Position numbers and translations under genes: made by a program. The notes beneath the pieces were generated by a model, which worked only from the letters and a program-made list of their open reading frames with translations, did not search any database and was not told the DNA's origin. This document shows positions 15,135 through 25,421 of a stretch of DNA of 64,000 nucleotides, piece after piece. Source of the stretch: Bradyrhizobium sp. SZCCT0153. GTDB taxonomy: Bacteria > Pseudomonadota > Alphaproteobacteria > Rhizobiales > Xanthobacteraceae. The stretch's first letter is position 1, and every line of letters begins with the position of its first letter. The DNA is taken from NCBI RefSeq assembly GCF_018129995.1, contig NZ_JAFCKS010000003.1:1-64000 (forward strand). The letters are read 5' to 3'.

Positions 15135-16049
15135 CTACGCCGGCGGATTCACCTCTGCACTCGGGCGCCCCAGATCGCGCTCGCGCAAGTAGATGTAGAA
15201 GCCGGCGCCGATGATGATGACGGCGCCGACGATGGTGGCGATGGACGGCACGTCGCCGAACACGACGAAGCCGAAGATCACGGCCCAGACGATCATCGAA
15301 TATTGATAGGGCACGACGACGCTGGCCGGTGCGAGCTTGAGCGAGCGGTTGACGCAGAACAGCGCGGTCACCGAGATGCACCCCGCCAGCGCGAAGATCG
15401 CGAGGCTGCCCGATGTCGGCGGCACCCAGTGGAACGCCGACAGCACCGCGCCGAGCAGGAACGTGCCGACGAATTGCGAGGACGCCATCACGATGTCCGG
15501 CGTCTTGCGCAGGCTGCGCGTGATCAGCATCAAGGTTGCGAACGACAGGCTGCCGCCGAGCGCGATCAGCGCCGGCAGGCTGACGGTCTGCGCCGACGGC
15601 CGCAGCGCGATCAGGACGCCGCAGAAGCCGATCAGGATCGCCGTCCAGCGCCGCCAGCCGACCTTCTCGCCCAGGAACACCGCCGACATCGCGGTGACGA
15701 AAATGGGACCGGCCAGATAATAGGTGATGACGTCGGCAAGCGGCAGATAGACGGTCGCAAGGAAGAAGGCGGCGACCTCGAGCGTCGACAGCACGACGCG
15801 AAAGAGCTGCAGGCGCGGCCGCTCCAGATGCAGGAACTGGTGGCGCTGCCGCCAGACCAGCGGCGACAGCAGCAGCAGCGCCGCGCAGGCGCGCAGGAAC
15901 AGCAATTGCCCCACCGAATACGTCCCGACCAGGAACTTGCCCATGGCATCGCCGAACGAGAACATGAAGATCGACAGCACCATGAGTGCGATGCCGGCCA
16001 GGCGCGCGGAGCGATCATCATAGGCGGAGAGGTTTTTGAAGAGAGGCAT
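15135..16049 (-). CDS. EamA/DMT-family transporter
   Basis: A 304-aa membrane protein with about ten helices in two EamA repeats (LMVLSIFMFSFGDAMGKFLV first; SMIVWAVIFGFVVFGD near the end), and a charged C-terminal tail. It is an inner-membrane exporter of unknown substrate. I chose ATG 16049 because the longer frame would translate through a dispersed 'cattgcgag' repeat. It is divergent from the MaoC-like gene and unrelated in close sequence to the EamA gene at 8025. Confidence 0.85.
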   Translation of the reverse strand: MPLFKNLSAYDDRSARLAGIALMVLSIFMFSFGDAMGKFLVGTYSVGQLLFLRACAALLLLSPLVWRQRHQFLHLERPRLQLFRVVLSTLEVAAFFLATVYLPLADVITYYLAGPIFVTAMSAVFLGEKVGWRRWTAILIGFCGVLIALRPSAQTVSLPALIALGGSLSFATLMLITRSLRKTPDIVMASSQFVGTFLLGAVLSAFHWVPPTSGSLAIFALAGCISVTALFCVNRSLKLAPASVVVPYQYSMIVWAVIFGFVVFGDVPSIATIVGAVIIIGAGFYIYLRERDLGRPSAEVNPPA

Positions 16050-16067
16050 TGCTGTCGATCGTGGAAA

Positions 16068-16158
16068 CCCGTCATTGCGAGGAGCTCTTGCAACGATGCA
16101 ATCCGGACTGTGTCCGCGGAGGCGATCTGGATTGCTTCGCTTCGCTCGCAATGACGGG
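16068..16158. repeat. 91-bp dispersed palindromic repeat (cattgcgag family), copy 1
   Basis: Arms CCCGTCATTGCGAG (16068-16081) and CTCGCAATGACGGG (16145-16158) are perfect reverse complements. A related element lies at 62396-62483 and a short fragment near 39049-39074. It sits in the divergent promoter region of two genes. Confidence 0.85.
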
Positions 16159-16312
16159 CGGAGAGAGCGTTCGGAAACCGGCGAATAGAGTCGTCTGCGG
16201 TCGTTTTAATGACGTGGGCAGCCGGGACAAGCCCGCTTCGCCGAATTGAACGGATTGTCGCACTCTTCGCGCCGCGGTAGCGATAGGCCGCCCACGAACA
16301 GAGAGCTTGGAC

Positions 16313-16790
16313 ATGACCGATTTCGATCCGACCCGGCATCGCATGATCCCCGCGCAACGCTGGTTTGAGGATTTCGTGGTCGGCGAGCGCTTCGTGCTGC
16401 CGAGCCGCACCCAGACCTCGGCGGTGTTCGCGGCATTCCAGACCGCGAGCGGCGACACCCATCCAGTGCATTACGACGTGGAGTATTGCCGCAGCCGCGG
16501 CATGCCGCATCTGCTGGCCCACGGCTTCCAGACGCTGATCCACACCGCGCCCGGCGCCGGCCTGTTTCCGTTCATGGTCGAGAATTCCCTGGTCGGCTTC
16601 CTCGAGCAGTCGAGCCGGTTCCTCAAGCCCGTCTTTGCCGACGACACGATCTATCCTGCGCTCGAAGTCACTGAGCTCGTGCCGGGACGCACGACCGGGA
16701 CAGTCACGCTCAAAAGCACCGTGTTCAACCAGCGCAAGGAGCTGGTGCTGGAGGGCGCGCAGAAATTCCTGATCCGGCGGCGGCCCGCCT

Positions 16791-16792
<2 letters not shown>
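16313..16792 (+). CDS. MaoC-like dehydratase (hot-dog fold)
   Basis: A 159-aa single hot-dog-domain protein of the MaoC/(R)-specific enoyl-CoA hydratase family. The hydratase motif runs SGDTHPVHYD with D48 and H53 as the expected catalytic pair, then HLLAHGFQTL. The usual asparagine of the GDxNPxH motif is histidine here (H50), so specificity may differ. Enzymes of this type hydrate enoyl-CoA in fatty acid or polyhydroxyalkanoate metabolism. ATG 16313 follows GAGAGC. A 12-bp tandem repeat overlaps its stop codon. Confidence 0.8.
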
Positions 16793-17971
<1,179 letters not shown>

Positions 17972-18041
17972 TCCGGCTCCACTTGTCTTCGCGCCCTCGA
18001 TGACGCAGCATCAAGCAATCAAGAAACGGCAGGGGCGAAGC

Positions 18042-19676
18042 ATGGCGCGCGCGAAGAACGTTCTCTGGATCATGTGCGACCAGCTTCGCTACGATTATCT
18101 CGGCTGCACCGGCCATCCCACGCTGAAGACGCCGAACATCGACGCGATGGCCAAGCGCGGCGTGCTCTTCAGCAAGGCCTATGTGCAGTCGCCGATCTGC
18201 GGTCCGTCGCGGATGTCGTTCTACACCGGACGCTACATGCGCTCGCACGGCTCGCACTGGAACGGCTGGCCGCTGCGCGTCGGCGAGCCCACGCTCGGCG
18301 ACCACCTGAAGAAGATCGGCGTGCGCAACGTGCTGGTCGGCAAGACCCACATGGCGCCCGATCTCGAAGGCATGAAGGCGCTCGGCATCCCGCCGGAATC
18401 GATGATCGGCGTGCACGTCGCCGAATGCGGCTTCGAGCCCTATGAGCGTGACGACGGCCTGCATCCGACCGGCCGGCAGCGCCCGAAATACGACGAGTAT
18501 CTGCGCAAGCAGGGCTTTGAAGCCACCAACCCGTGGGAGCACTGGGCCAATTCCGGCGCGGCCGATGACGGATCTTTGCAAAACGGCTGGCTGCTGGTGC
18601 ACGCCGACAAGGCCGCGCGCGTGCCGGAAGAGCACTCCGAGACGCCGTACATGACGCGGCGCGCGATGGACTTCATCAGCGAGGCCGAGACCGACGGCAG
18701 GCCGTGGTGCCTGCATCTGTCCTACATCAAGCCGCACTGGCCCTACATCGCGCCCGAACCCTATGCCAGCATGTATTCGACATCCGACATGATTCCGGTG
18801 ATCCGCTCCGAGCGGGAGCGGCAGAATCCGCATCCGGTGTTCGGCGCCTATATGGACATGCGCTACTCCCGCAACATGGCGCGCGACGAGGCCCGCGAGA
18901 AGGTGATCCCGACCTATATGGGCCTGATCACCCAGATCGACGACCAGATGGGCGTGCTGATGAAGTTTCTGGAGGAGCACGATCTGCTCGACACGACGAT
19001 GATCGTGTTCACGTCCGATCACGGCGATTATCTCGGCGATCACTGGATGGGCGAGAAGGATCTGTTCCACGAGCAGTCGGCGAAGATCCCGCTGATCATC
19101 ATCGATCCCTCGAAGGAGGCCGACGCCACCCGCGGCACGCGCAGCGACGCGCTGGTCGAAGCCATCGACCTCGCGCCCACCTTCGTCGATTATTTCGGCG
19201 GCAAGGTGCCGGGCCACATCCTCGAGGGTCGCTCGCTGCTGCCGCTGCTGCGCGGGCCGACGCCGGCCGATTGGCGCAAGGTCGCGTTCTCCGAATACGA
19301 TTATGTCATGCAGGACGTGCGGCTGAAGCTGAACCAGCCGATCGAGCGCTGCCGCCTGTTCATGGTGTTCGACGGCCGCTGGAAATACATCCACGCGTCG
19401 GGCTTCCGCCCGATGCTGTACGACCTCGAAACCGATCCAGAAGAGTTTCTGGATCGCGGCGACGATCCGGAGTGCGCCCCGATCATCGCGCGGTTGCAGG
19501 CCGAGCTGTTCGACTGGGCACTGCATCCCAACGATCACATCACCACGCCCCGCGAGAAGATCGCGGCCTATGCCGATAACCAGCTCCAGGTGAAGGGCGG
19601 GATCCTGATCGGCATCTGGGACGAAGCGGAGCTGGCGTCGATTCGTGATGGGATCGAGCAACGCGCGAAGCTGTGA
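18042..19676 (+). CDS. Sulfatase-family hydrolase (arylsulfatase/phosphonate monoesterase-like)
   Basis: A 544-aa alkaline-phosphatase-superfamily hydrolase. The sulfatase signature CGPSR (C53-R57) would have its cysteine converted to formylglycine; metal ligands are visible in NVLWIMCDQLRYDYLG near the start and in TSDHGDYLGDHWMGEKD in the second half. It has no signal peptide, which favours a cytoplasmic enzyme like phosphonate monoester hydrolases. I chose ATG 18042, preceded by CAGGGGCGAAG, over ATG 18000, which lacks a ribosome site. No maturation enzyme (formylglycine-generating type) is encoded nearby. The natural substrate is unknown. Confidence 0.85.
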   Translation: MARAKNVLWIMCDQLRYDYLGCTGHPTLKTPNIDAMAKRGVLFSKAYVQSPICGPSRMSFYTGRYMRSHGSHWNGWPLRVGEPTLGDHLKKIGVRNVLVGKTHMAPDLEGMKALGIPPESMIGVHVAECGFEPYERDDGLHPTGRQRPKYDEYLRKQGFEATNPWEHWANSGAADDGSLQNGWLLVHADKAARVPEEHSETPYMTRRAMDFISEAETDGRPWCLHLSYIKPHWPYIAPEPYASMYSTSDMIPVIRSERERQNPHPVFGAYMDMRYSRNMARDEAREKVIPTYMGLITQIDDQMGVLMKFLEEHDLLDTTMIVFTSDHGDYLGDHWMGEKDLFHEQSAKIPLIIIDPSKEADATRGTRSDALVEAIDLAPTFVDYFGGKVPGHILEGRSLLPLLRGPTPADWRKVAFSEYDYVMQDVRLKLNQPIERCRLFMVFDGRWKYIHASGFRPMLYDLETDPEEFLDRGDDPECAPIIARLQAELFDWALHPNDHITTPREKIAAYADNQLQVKGGILIGIWDEAELASIRDGIEQRAKL

Positions 19677-19699
19677 GAGAGGGACAAGCTCTCTCAATT

Positions 19700-19785
19700 C
19701 GTCATGCCCGGGCTTGACCCGGGCATTCACGCCTTACGGCAACCGCGGATACAGGTGGATGGCCGGGTCAAGCCCGGCCATGACG
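19700..19785. repeat. 86-bp palindromic repeat between convergent genes
   Basis: Arms CGTCATGCCCGGGCTTGACC... (19700-19726) and its near reverse complement (19759-19785, ...CCCGGCCATGACG) form a long hairpin between the sulfatase and the TctC-type gene. Similar 'cgtcatgcccgg' palindromes are common in this group (from memory). Confidence 0.8.
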
Positions 19786-19810
19786 ACTGAGTATGCGGCG
19801 CCGCCGAAAC

Positions 19811-20776
19811 TCAATTCTCGATCTTGTACCCCGTCGCTTTCACGATCGGCTGCCAGAACGCCGTGTTTGCGGCGAGCTCCTTGGTCAGCCCGTCTGCACT
19901 GCTGCCGACCGGGATCAGGCCGATCGCGGTGAGCTTTTCCTTCACCTCGGGCTTGGCGAGTGCGGCGCTTGCGGCCGCACCGAGCTTGCTGGCGAATTCC
20001 GGCGGGCTGCCGGCGGGAAGCCACATGCCGTACCAGGCGTCCGCGACGAGATCGATGCCGCTCTCCTTCAGCGTCGGGACCTCCGGAGCGAACGGCGAAC
20101 GTTCCGCGCTCGATGACGCGATGATCTTCACGCCCTTGGCGCGATGCTGCGGCAGCGCGTCGGCCAATGTGACGATGCCGAACGACAGATGGCCGCCGAT
20201 GAGATCATTGAGGATGGGTGCGCTGCCGCGATAGGGCACGCGGGTCAAGGGAATGCCGAGATCCTTCTCGAGCTTGGAGCCCATGAAATGCGGAATGGTG
20301 CCGTTGCTCGGCACGCCGAACGAGGTCTTGTCGGGATGAGCCTTCAGCCACGCCACGAAGCCTTTGAAATCGGCAGCATCGACCGCCGGACCAATCACGA
20401 CTGCGAATTCGAACCGCGCCAGCAGCGACACCGGCATGAAATCCTTCGCCGTGTCGAAGCTCGGCGTCGTCTCCACCATCGGCAGCAGGTACATGGTGGG
20501 ACCGGTTGTCACCAGCACCATGCTGCCGTCGGGACTTCCGCCCTTCACCGCCTTGATGCCGATCAGGCCGTCGCCGCCGGTGCGGTTTTCGACCACCATG
20601 GTCCGTTGCAGCATCGGCGCCATCTCCTGCGCGATCAGACGACACAGCGTGTCGCCGCCCGCCCCGGCCGCGAACGGGAAAATGATCTTGCTCAATCCGG
20701 CCTGCGCTTGCGCTTCGCCCGCCTGCGCCAGCAACGGCAGCCCCAGACACCCAGCCATGAATTTGCGGCGATCCAT
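19811..20776 (-). CDS. TctC/Bug-family periplasmic substrate-binding protein
   Basis: A 321-aa periplasmic protein of the tripartite tricarboxylate receptor family. The N-terminus MDRRKFMAGCLGLPLLAQ is a twin-arginine-style signal peptide. Family landmarks are IIFPFAAGAGGDTLCRLIA, VENRTGGDGLIG, FGVPSNGTIPHF and the C-terminal W-x-P-I-V-K. These bind carboxylates for TctAB transporters, but no tctA or tctB is nearby, so it is an orphan receptor like most Bug proteins. ATG 20776 follows GGGGAGGGAG. Confidence 0.88.
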   Translation of the reverse strand: MDRRKFMAGCLGLPLLAQAGEAQAQAGLSKIIFPFAAGAGGDTLCRLIAQEMAPMLQRTMVVENRTGGDGLIGIKAVKGGSPDGSMVLVTTGPTMYLLPMVETTPSFDTAKDFMPVSLLARFEFAVVIGPAVDAADFKGFVAWLKAHPDKTSFGVPSNGTIPHFMGSKLEKDLGIPLTRVPYRGSAPILNDLIGGHLSFGIVTLADALPQHRAKGVKIIASSSAERSPFAPEVPTLKESGIDLVADAWYGMWLPAGSPPEFASKLGAAASAALAKPEVKEKLTAIGLIPVGSSADGLTKELAANTAFWQPIVKATGYKIEN

Positions 20777-21017
20777 ACGTCTCCCTCCCCAGCCCATTAT
20801 TGGTTGCCGGCATTAGACCCGGGCCAGCGCCCAAGACAAGGCCCAACACGAGGTGCAAGACCAGATGGAAGACAAGGCCGACCTTGGCCCCGTTTACCAT
20901 TCCGTCCGCCTTGCGCCGGCCATCGTCCTGCTGCAAAAGCAGGCCTTGCCGGCGCCGCTTTCCGCTCCGCCGTTTCCGATGCAGAGCAATTCGTCACACG
21001 CGCCAGCACATACACAC

Positions 21018-22139
21018 ATGGCCAGCCCCGAACTCAGTCAATTCCGCCGCATCGTCGTCAAGGTCGGCTCCGCGCTGCTGGTCGATTCCGACAAGGGCGA
21101 GGTGCGGGCGTCCTGGCTCGCCGCGCTCGCCGACGACATGGCCAAGCTGCACCGCGAGGGCCGCGACGTCCTCGTCGTCTCCTCCGGCTCGATCGCGCTC
21201 GGCCGCAGCCGGCTCAAGCTGCCGCGCGGCCCGTTGAAGCTGGAGGAGAGCCAGGCCGCCGCCGCGGTCGGCCAGATCGCGCTGGCGCGCATCTGGTCGG
21301 AGGTGCTAGGGGCCCACGGCATCGGCGCCGGCCAGATCCTGGTGACGCTCCAGGACACCGAGGAGCGCCGCCGCTATCTCAACGCGCGCTCCACCATCGG
21401 CAAGCTCTTGGAGTGGCGCGCCATCCCCGTGATCAACGAGAACGACACGGTCGCCACCACCGAGATCCGCTACGGCGACAATGACCGCCTCGCCGCGCGC
21501 GTCGCCACCATGGCGAGCGCGGACCTCTTGGTGCTGCTGTCGGACATCGACGGGCTCTACGACGCCCCGCCGAAGAACAACCCGAACGCAAAGCTCATTC
21601 CCGTGGTCGACAGCATCTCCTCGGAGATCGAGGCCGTGGCGGGCGACGCCGAGTCCGAGCTGTCGCGCGGCGGCATGCGCACCAAGGTCGAGGCCGCCAA
21701 GATCGCCACCACCGGCGGCACCCATATGCTGATCGCCTCCGGCAAGATCGAGCATCCGCTGCAGGCGATCGCCGATGGCGGCCGCTGCACCTGGTTCCTG
21801 ACGCCGGCCAATCCCATCACCTCGCGAAAGCGCTGGATCGCGGGCACGCTTGAGCCGAAGGGCACGCTGACGATCGACGCCGGCGCCGTCGCGGCGCTGC
21901 GGGCCGGTGCCAGCCTGCTGCCGGCGGGCGTGATCAAGGTCGAGGGCCAGTTCGCCCGTGGCGACGCCGTGATCGTGCGCGGCCCCGACATGAGCGAGAT
22001 CGGCCGCGGCCTGATTGCCTATGACGCCGACGACGCCGAGCGGATCAAAGGCCGCTCCTCTCCGGACGTGATGACTATCCTCGGCATCAGCGGCCGCGCA
22101 GAGATGATCCACCGCGACGATCTGGTGGTGGGCGGGTAA
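21018..22139 (+). CDS. proB: Glutamate 5-kinase
   Basis: A 373-aa enzyme that phosphorylates glutamate in the first step of proline synthesis. The amino acid kinase domain runs from [14 protein letters not shown] through [35 protein letters not shown] and LLSDIDGLY, and a PUA domain follows from about residue 280 ([20 protein letters not shown]). The start is uncertain: upstream in-frame ATGs at 20979 and 20853 exist, but family length favours 21018; none has a clear ribosome site. It is followed by proA after 146 bp. Confidence 0.95.
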   Translation: MASPELSQFRRIVVKVGSALLVDSDKGEVRASWLAALADDMAKLHREGRDVLVVSSGSIALGRSRLKLPRGPLKLEESQAAAAVGQIALARIWSEVLGAHGIGAGQILVTLQDTEERRRYLNARSTIGKLLEWRAIPVINENDTVATTEIRYGDNDRLAARVATMASADLLVLLSDIDGLYDAPPKNNPNAKLIPVVDSISSEIEAVAGDAESELSRGGMRTKVEAAKIATTGGTHMLIASGKIEHPLQAIADGGRCTWFLTPANPITSRKRWIAGTLEPKGTLTIDAGAVAALRAGASLLPAGVIKVEGQFARGDAVIVRGPDMSEIGRGLIAYDADDAERIKGRSSPDVMTILGISGRAEMIHRDDLVVGG

Positions 22140-22285
22140 GGGCCGGCACGGCCCCTTTGGCTGATCTTGCTGGGCAAATGACGCAGCCGTCGTGCGGCCG
22201 GGGAGACCAGCCATACCCTCCCGACCCTTCGCAAAAGCGGGATTTCCGTGCTAGGACACCGCCTTAGCAAAAGGTTGAAACTCCC

Positions 22286-23581
22286 ATGGCCGCCCCCCTC
22301 AAAGCCGTTGACGGCAATGCCGACCTCCAGGCGCTGATGTCCGATCTCGGTACCCGTGCCCGCGCCGCCGCGCGCGTGCTGGCGCTGGCGCCGCCGGAGC
22401 AGAAGAACCGGGCGCTCGAGGCCATGGATCGGGCGATCCGCGGCAATGCGGCGGCGATCCTCGCTGCCAATGCCGAGGATGTCGCGGAGGCCCGCGCCTC
22501 CGGCAACGCCACCGCCTCCTTCATCGACCGCCTCACGCTGACGCCCGCGCGCGTCGAGGGCATGGCCGAGGGCATCGGCATCGTGCGCGGCATCGCCGAT
22601 CCGGTCGGCATCGTCACCGAGAGCTGGCAGCGGCCGAACGGCATGACCATCGAGCGCGTGCGCGTGCCGCTCGGCGTCGTCGGCGTGATCTTCGAGAGCC
22701 GGCCCAATGTCGCGGCCGATGCCGGCGTGCTGTGCCTGAAGTCGGGCAATGCGGTGATCCTGCGCGGCGGCTCCGACAGCTTCCGCTCCTGCCGTGCCAT
22801 CCATGACTGTCTCGTCCAGGGCCTGCGCGAAGCCGGCCTGCCCGAAGCCGCGATCACGCTGGTGCCGACGCGCGATCGCGCGGCGGTCGGCATGATGCTG
22901 TCCGGATTGAACGGCGCCGTCGACGTGATCGTGCCGCGCGGAGGCAAGAGCCTCGTCGCGCGCGTCGAGCAGGAAGCGCGCGTGCCGGTGTTCGCGCATC
23001 TCGAAGGCGTCAACCATGTCTACATCGATGCCAGCGCCGACCTCGCCATGGCGAAGTCGATCGTGCTCAACGCCAAGATGCGCCGCACCGGCGTCTGCGG
23101 TGCAGCCGAGACGCTGCTGGTCGATCGCGCTGCTGCCGCAACGAGCCTGAAGCCGCTGGTCGAGATGCTGATCGAGGCCGGCTGCGAAGTGCGCGGCGAC
23201 GACGCCGTGCAGAAGGCGGATGCGCGGGTGAAGCCTGCGAGCGCAGAGGATTGGGACACCGAATACCTCGACGCGATCATCGCGGCGAAGGTGGTGGATG
23301 GCGTCGACGGCGCGATCGCGCATATTCAGAGCCACGGCTCGCATCACACCGATGCGATCGTGAGCGCGGATCAGGCGGCTGCAAAGCGGTTCCTGAGCGA
23401 GGTCGATTCCGCGATCGTGCTGCACAATGCCTCGACGCAGTTCGCCGATGGCGGCGAGTTCGGCTTCGGCGCCGAGATCGGCATCGCGACCGGACGATTC
23501 CACGCCCGCGGGCCGGTTGGCGCCGAGCAGCTGACGAGCTTCAAATATCGCGTTCACGGCACCGGGCAGACGCGGCCGTAG
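22286..23581 (+). CDS. proA: Gamma-glutamyl phosphate reductase
   Basis: A 431-aa aldehyde-dehydrogenase-superfamily enzyme for the second step of proline synthesis. [19 protein letters not shown], the cofactor segment [22 protein letters not shown] and the catalytic-cysteine motif [14 protein letters not shown] are all intact, as is the C-terminal [14 protein letters not shown]. The length is normal for the family. It is in line with proB and 20 bp before the nadD start. Confidence 0.97.
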   Translation: MAAPLKAVDGNADLQALMSDLGTRARAAARVLALAPPEQKNRALEAMDRAIRGNAAAILAANAEDVAEARASGNATASFIDRLTLTPARVEGMAEGIGIVRGIADPVGIVTESWQRPNGMTIERVRVPLGVVGVIFESRPNVAADAGVLCLKSGNAVILRGGSDSFRSCRAIHDCLVQGLREAGLPEAAITLVPTRDRAAVGMMLSGLNGAVDVIVPRGGKSLVARVEQEARVPVFAHLEGVNHVYIDASADLAMAKSIVLNAKMRRTGVCGAAETLLVDRAAAATSLKPLVEMLIEAGCEVRGDDAVQKADARVKPASAEDWDTEYLDAIIAAKVVDGVDGAIAHIQSHGSHHTDAIVSADQAAAKRFLSEVDSAIVLHNASTQFADGGEFGFGAEIGIATGRFHARGPVGAEQLTSFKYRVHGTGQTRP

Positions 23582-23601
23582 ACGACGCAGGGCACGGGGC
23601 A

Positions 23602-24246
23602 TTGAGCAACAATTTCGTCGTGCCGCGTTCCGTGGCGCAAGCGATCCCGCCCTCGACACCGGGCATGCGCGTCGGCCTGCTCGGCGGCTCCTTCAATCCG
23701 CCGCATCAGGCCCATCGCGCGATCAGCCAGTTCGCACTGAAGCGATTGCAACTCGATCGCGTCTGGTGGCTGGTAACGCCCGGCAACCCGCTGAAGCAGA
23801 ACGGCACGCTGCACGAGCTCGGCGAGCGCATGCAGGCCGCGCACGACGTTGCCAACGATCCCAGGATCGAGGTGAGCTGTCTCGAATCCGTCATTCGCAC
23901 GCGCTACACTATCGACACGATCAACACCTTGCGCCGCCGCCTCCGCGGCCTGCGCTTTGTCTGGATTATGGGCGCCGATAACCTCGCTCAATTCCACCGT
24001 TGGCAGGACTGGCGGCGCATCGCCGGCCAGGTGCCGATTGCAGTCATCGATCGGCCGCCACAGAGTTTTCGGGCCCTCGCCTCTCCCGCCGCCCGGGCGC
24101 TCGCGCGCTACCGCCTGCCCGAGAACAAGGCACCGCTGCTCGCGGATCGGCCGGCCCCGGCCTGGGTATTCCTGTCCGGATTGAAGCTGAATCTGTCCTC
24201 GACGGGCTTACGGAACCCGGACGGGAGCTGGAAAGGTACGACGTGA
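23602..24246 (+). CDS. nadD: Nicotinate-nucleotide adenylyltransferase
   Basis: A 214-aa nucleotidyltransferase making nicotinate adenine dinucleotide. [14 protein letters not shown] (25-38) carries the (T/H)xGH-type nucleotide-binding motif, and SSTGLRN near the C-terminus matches the ISST-x-(I/L)R signature. TTG 23602 is chosen because [11 protein letters not shown] resembles the N-terminal extension seen in related proteins (recollection); ATG 23665 (MRVGLLGG) would give a 193-aa core and is quite possible. It lies in the conserved proA-nadD-rsfS-rlmH group. Confidence 0.92.
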   Translation: MSNNFVVPRSVAQAIPPSTPGMRVGLLGGSFNPPHQAHRAISQFALKRLQLDRVWWLVTPGNPLKQNGTLHELGERMQAAHDVANDPRIEVSCLESVIRTRYTIDTINTLRRRLRGLRFVWIMGADNLAQFHRWQDWRRIAGQVPIAVIDRPPQSFRALASPAARALARYRLPENKAPLLADRPAPAWVFLSGLKLNLSSTGLRNPDGSWKGTT

Positions 24247-24388
24247 GACCGAGTGTGCGAACGGAGTGTGGGTTTGGGGCTCTCTGGCATATTGAAACCC
24301 TTAACCCCACATGATGTAGTGTAACCAGTGAGTGCCGGATTCGGCGTTCGCGATACAGTGAAAGGAATGGTCCCTGACCACATCTGTA

Positions 24389-24811
24389 TTGTCCAAGTCT
24401 GTTTTACCCAAGGTTGCCAAGCCTACGCGTAAAACATCGACCCAAGCTGCGGCCTTGAAGGCGCAACCCGACGCCGACAAGACGCTGAGCCTGATCCTCT
24501 CCCGCCTCGACGACATGAAGGCGGAAGAGACGGTCACCATCGACCTTCGCGGCAAATCGGCCTACTCCGACTACATGATCGTCACCACCGGCCGGGTGAA
24601 CCGGCACGTCGGCGCGATCGCGGAGAACGTCGCCAAGGGCCTCAAGGAAAACGGCATCAAGAACATCCACGTCGAGGGCTTGCCCAATTGCGACTGGGTG
24701 CTGATCGATTCCGGCGATGTGATCGTTCACGTGTTCAGACCCGAGGTCCGCGAGTTCTACAATCTCGAGAGATTGTACACGCAGGGCCCAGGGGCGGCGA
24801 AGGCGATCTAG
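24389..24811 (+). CDS. rsfS: Ribosomal silencing factor RsfS (Iojap family)
   Basis: A 140-aa protein whose core (ILSRLDDMKAEETVTIDLRG, SAYSDYMIVTTGRVNRHVGA, HVEGLPNCDWVLIDSGDVIV, FRPEVREFYNLERLY) is the Iojap/RsfS domain. It binds L14 and blocks subunit joining during starvation. The N-terminal 25 residues are basic and variable. The start is uncertain: TTG 24389 has only a distant AAAGGA, and CTG or another rare start further upstream is conceivable. It sits between nadD and rlmH as in most bacteria. Confidence 0.93.
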   Translation: MSKSVLPKVAKPTRKTSTQAAALKAQPDADKTLSLILSRLDDMKAEETVTIDLRGKSAYSDYMIVTTGRVNRHVGAIAENVAKGLKENGIKNIHVEGLPNCDWVLIDSGDVIVHVFRPEVREFYNLERLYTQGPGAAKAI

Positions 24812-24905
24812 AGCGACTGGCCGATTTCGAATCGGTTGACGCGCATGCTAGCGTCGTGCGCGCGCGGAATGCGCGCGGTCCTGAAAACGCGACCTTGAAA
24901 ACATC

Positions 24906-25388
24906 ATGCGTGTTGCTGTCATTGCGGTGGGCCGGCTGAAGCAGGGCCCCGAACGGGAGCTTGCCGACCGCTATTTCGAGCGGTTCGACGAGGCCGGCCG
25001 CAAGCTCGGATTCCGCGAGCTCGCCATCCACGAGATTCCTGAAAGTCGCGCCCGCGACACCGCAACGCGGATGGCCGAAGAGGCTGCGGCGATCTCCGCG
25101 CATATTCCGGAAAAATCGATCCTGGTGGCGCTGGACGAGCGCGGCCAGAACCTGGATTCCACCGTATTCGCACGGCATCTCGGGCGCTGGCGCGACGAGG
25201 GTGCCGGTCATACTATCTTCGTCATCGGAGGGGCGGACGGACTTTCGCCCGAATTGCGCCGTAAGGCCAAGCTCGCGATCGCGTTCGGCTCTGCGACCTG
25301 GCCGCATCAAATGGTCCGCGTCATGCTTCTGGAACAGCTTTATCGGGCCGCCACCATCCTGGCCGGCCATCCCTATCACCGCGCGTGA
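24906..25388 (+). CDS. rlmH: 23S rRNA pseudouridine-1915 N3-methyltransferase
   Basis: A 160-aa SPOUT methyltransferase. The trefoil-knot motifs TIFVIGGADGL and LAIAFGSATWPHQMVRVMLLE are characteristic of RlmH, which methylates pseudouridine 1915 in helix 69. The length equals the family norm. ATG 24906 is the only plausible start. It follows rsfS and precedes the EnvC-like gene by 33 bp. Confidence 0.97.
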   Translation: MRVAVIAVGRLKQGPERELADRYFERFDEAGRKLGFRELAIHEIPESRARDTATRMAEEAAAISAHIPEKSILVALDERGQNLDSTVFARHLGRWRDEGAGHTIFVIGGADGLSPELRRKAKLAIAFGSATWPHQMVRVMLLEQLYRAATILAGHPYHRA

Positions 25389-25421
25389 TGCGCGCCACAA
25401 CGAGCACCTTTGCCTAAAGCG

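Noticed and set aside
22019..23659. 546-codon minus-strand frame
   Set aside because: Antisense to proA and the end of proB; no recognisable domain.
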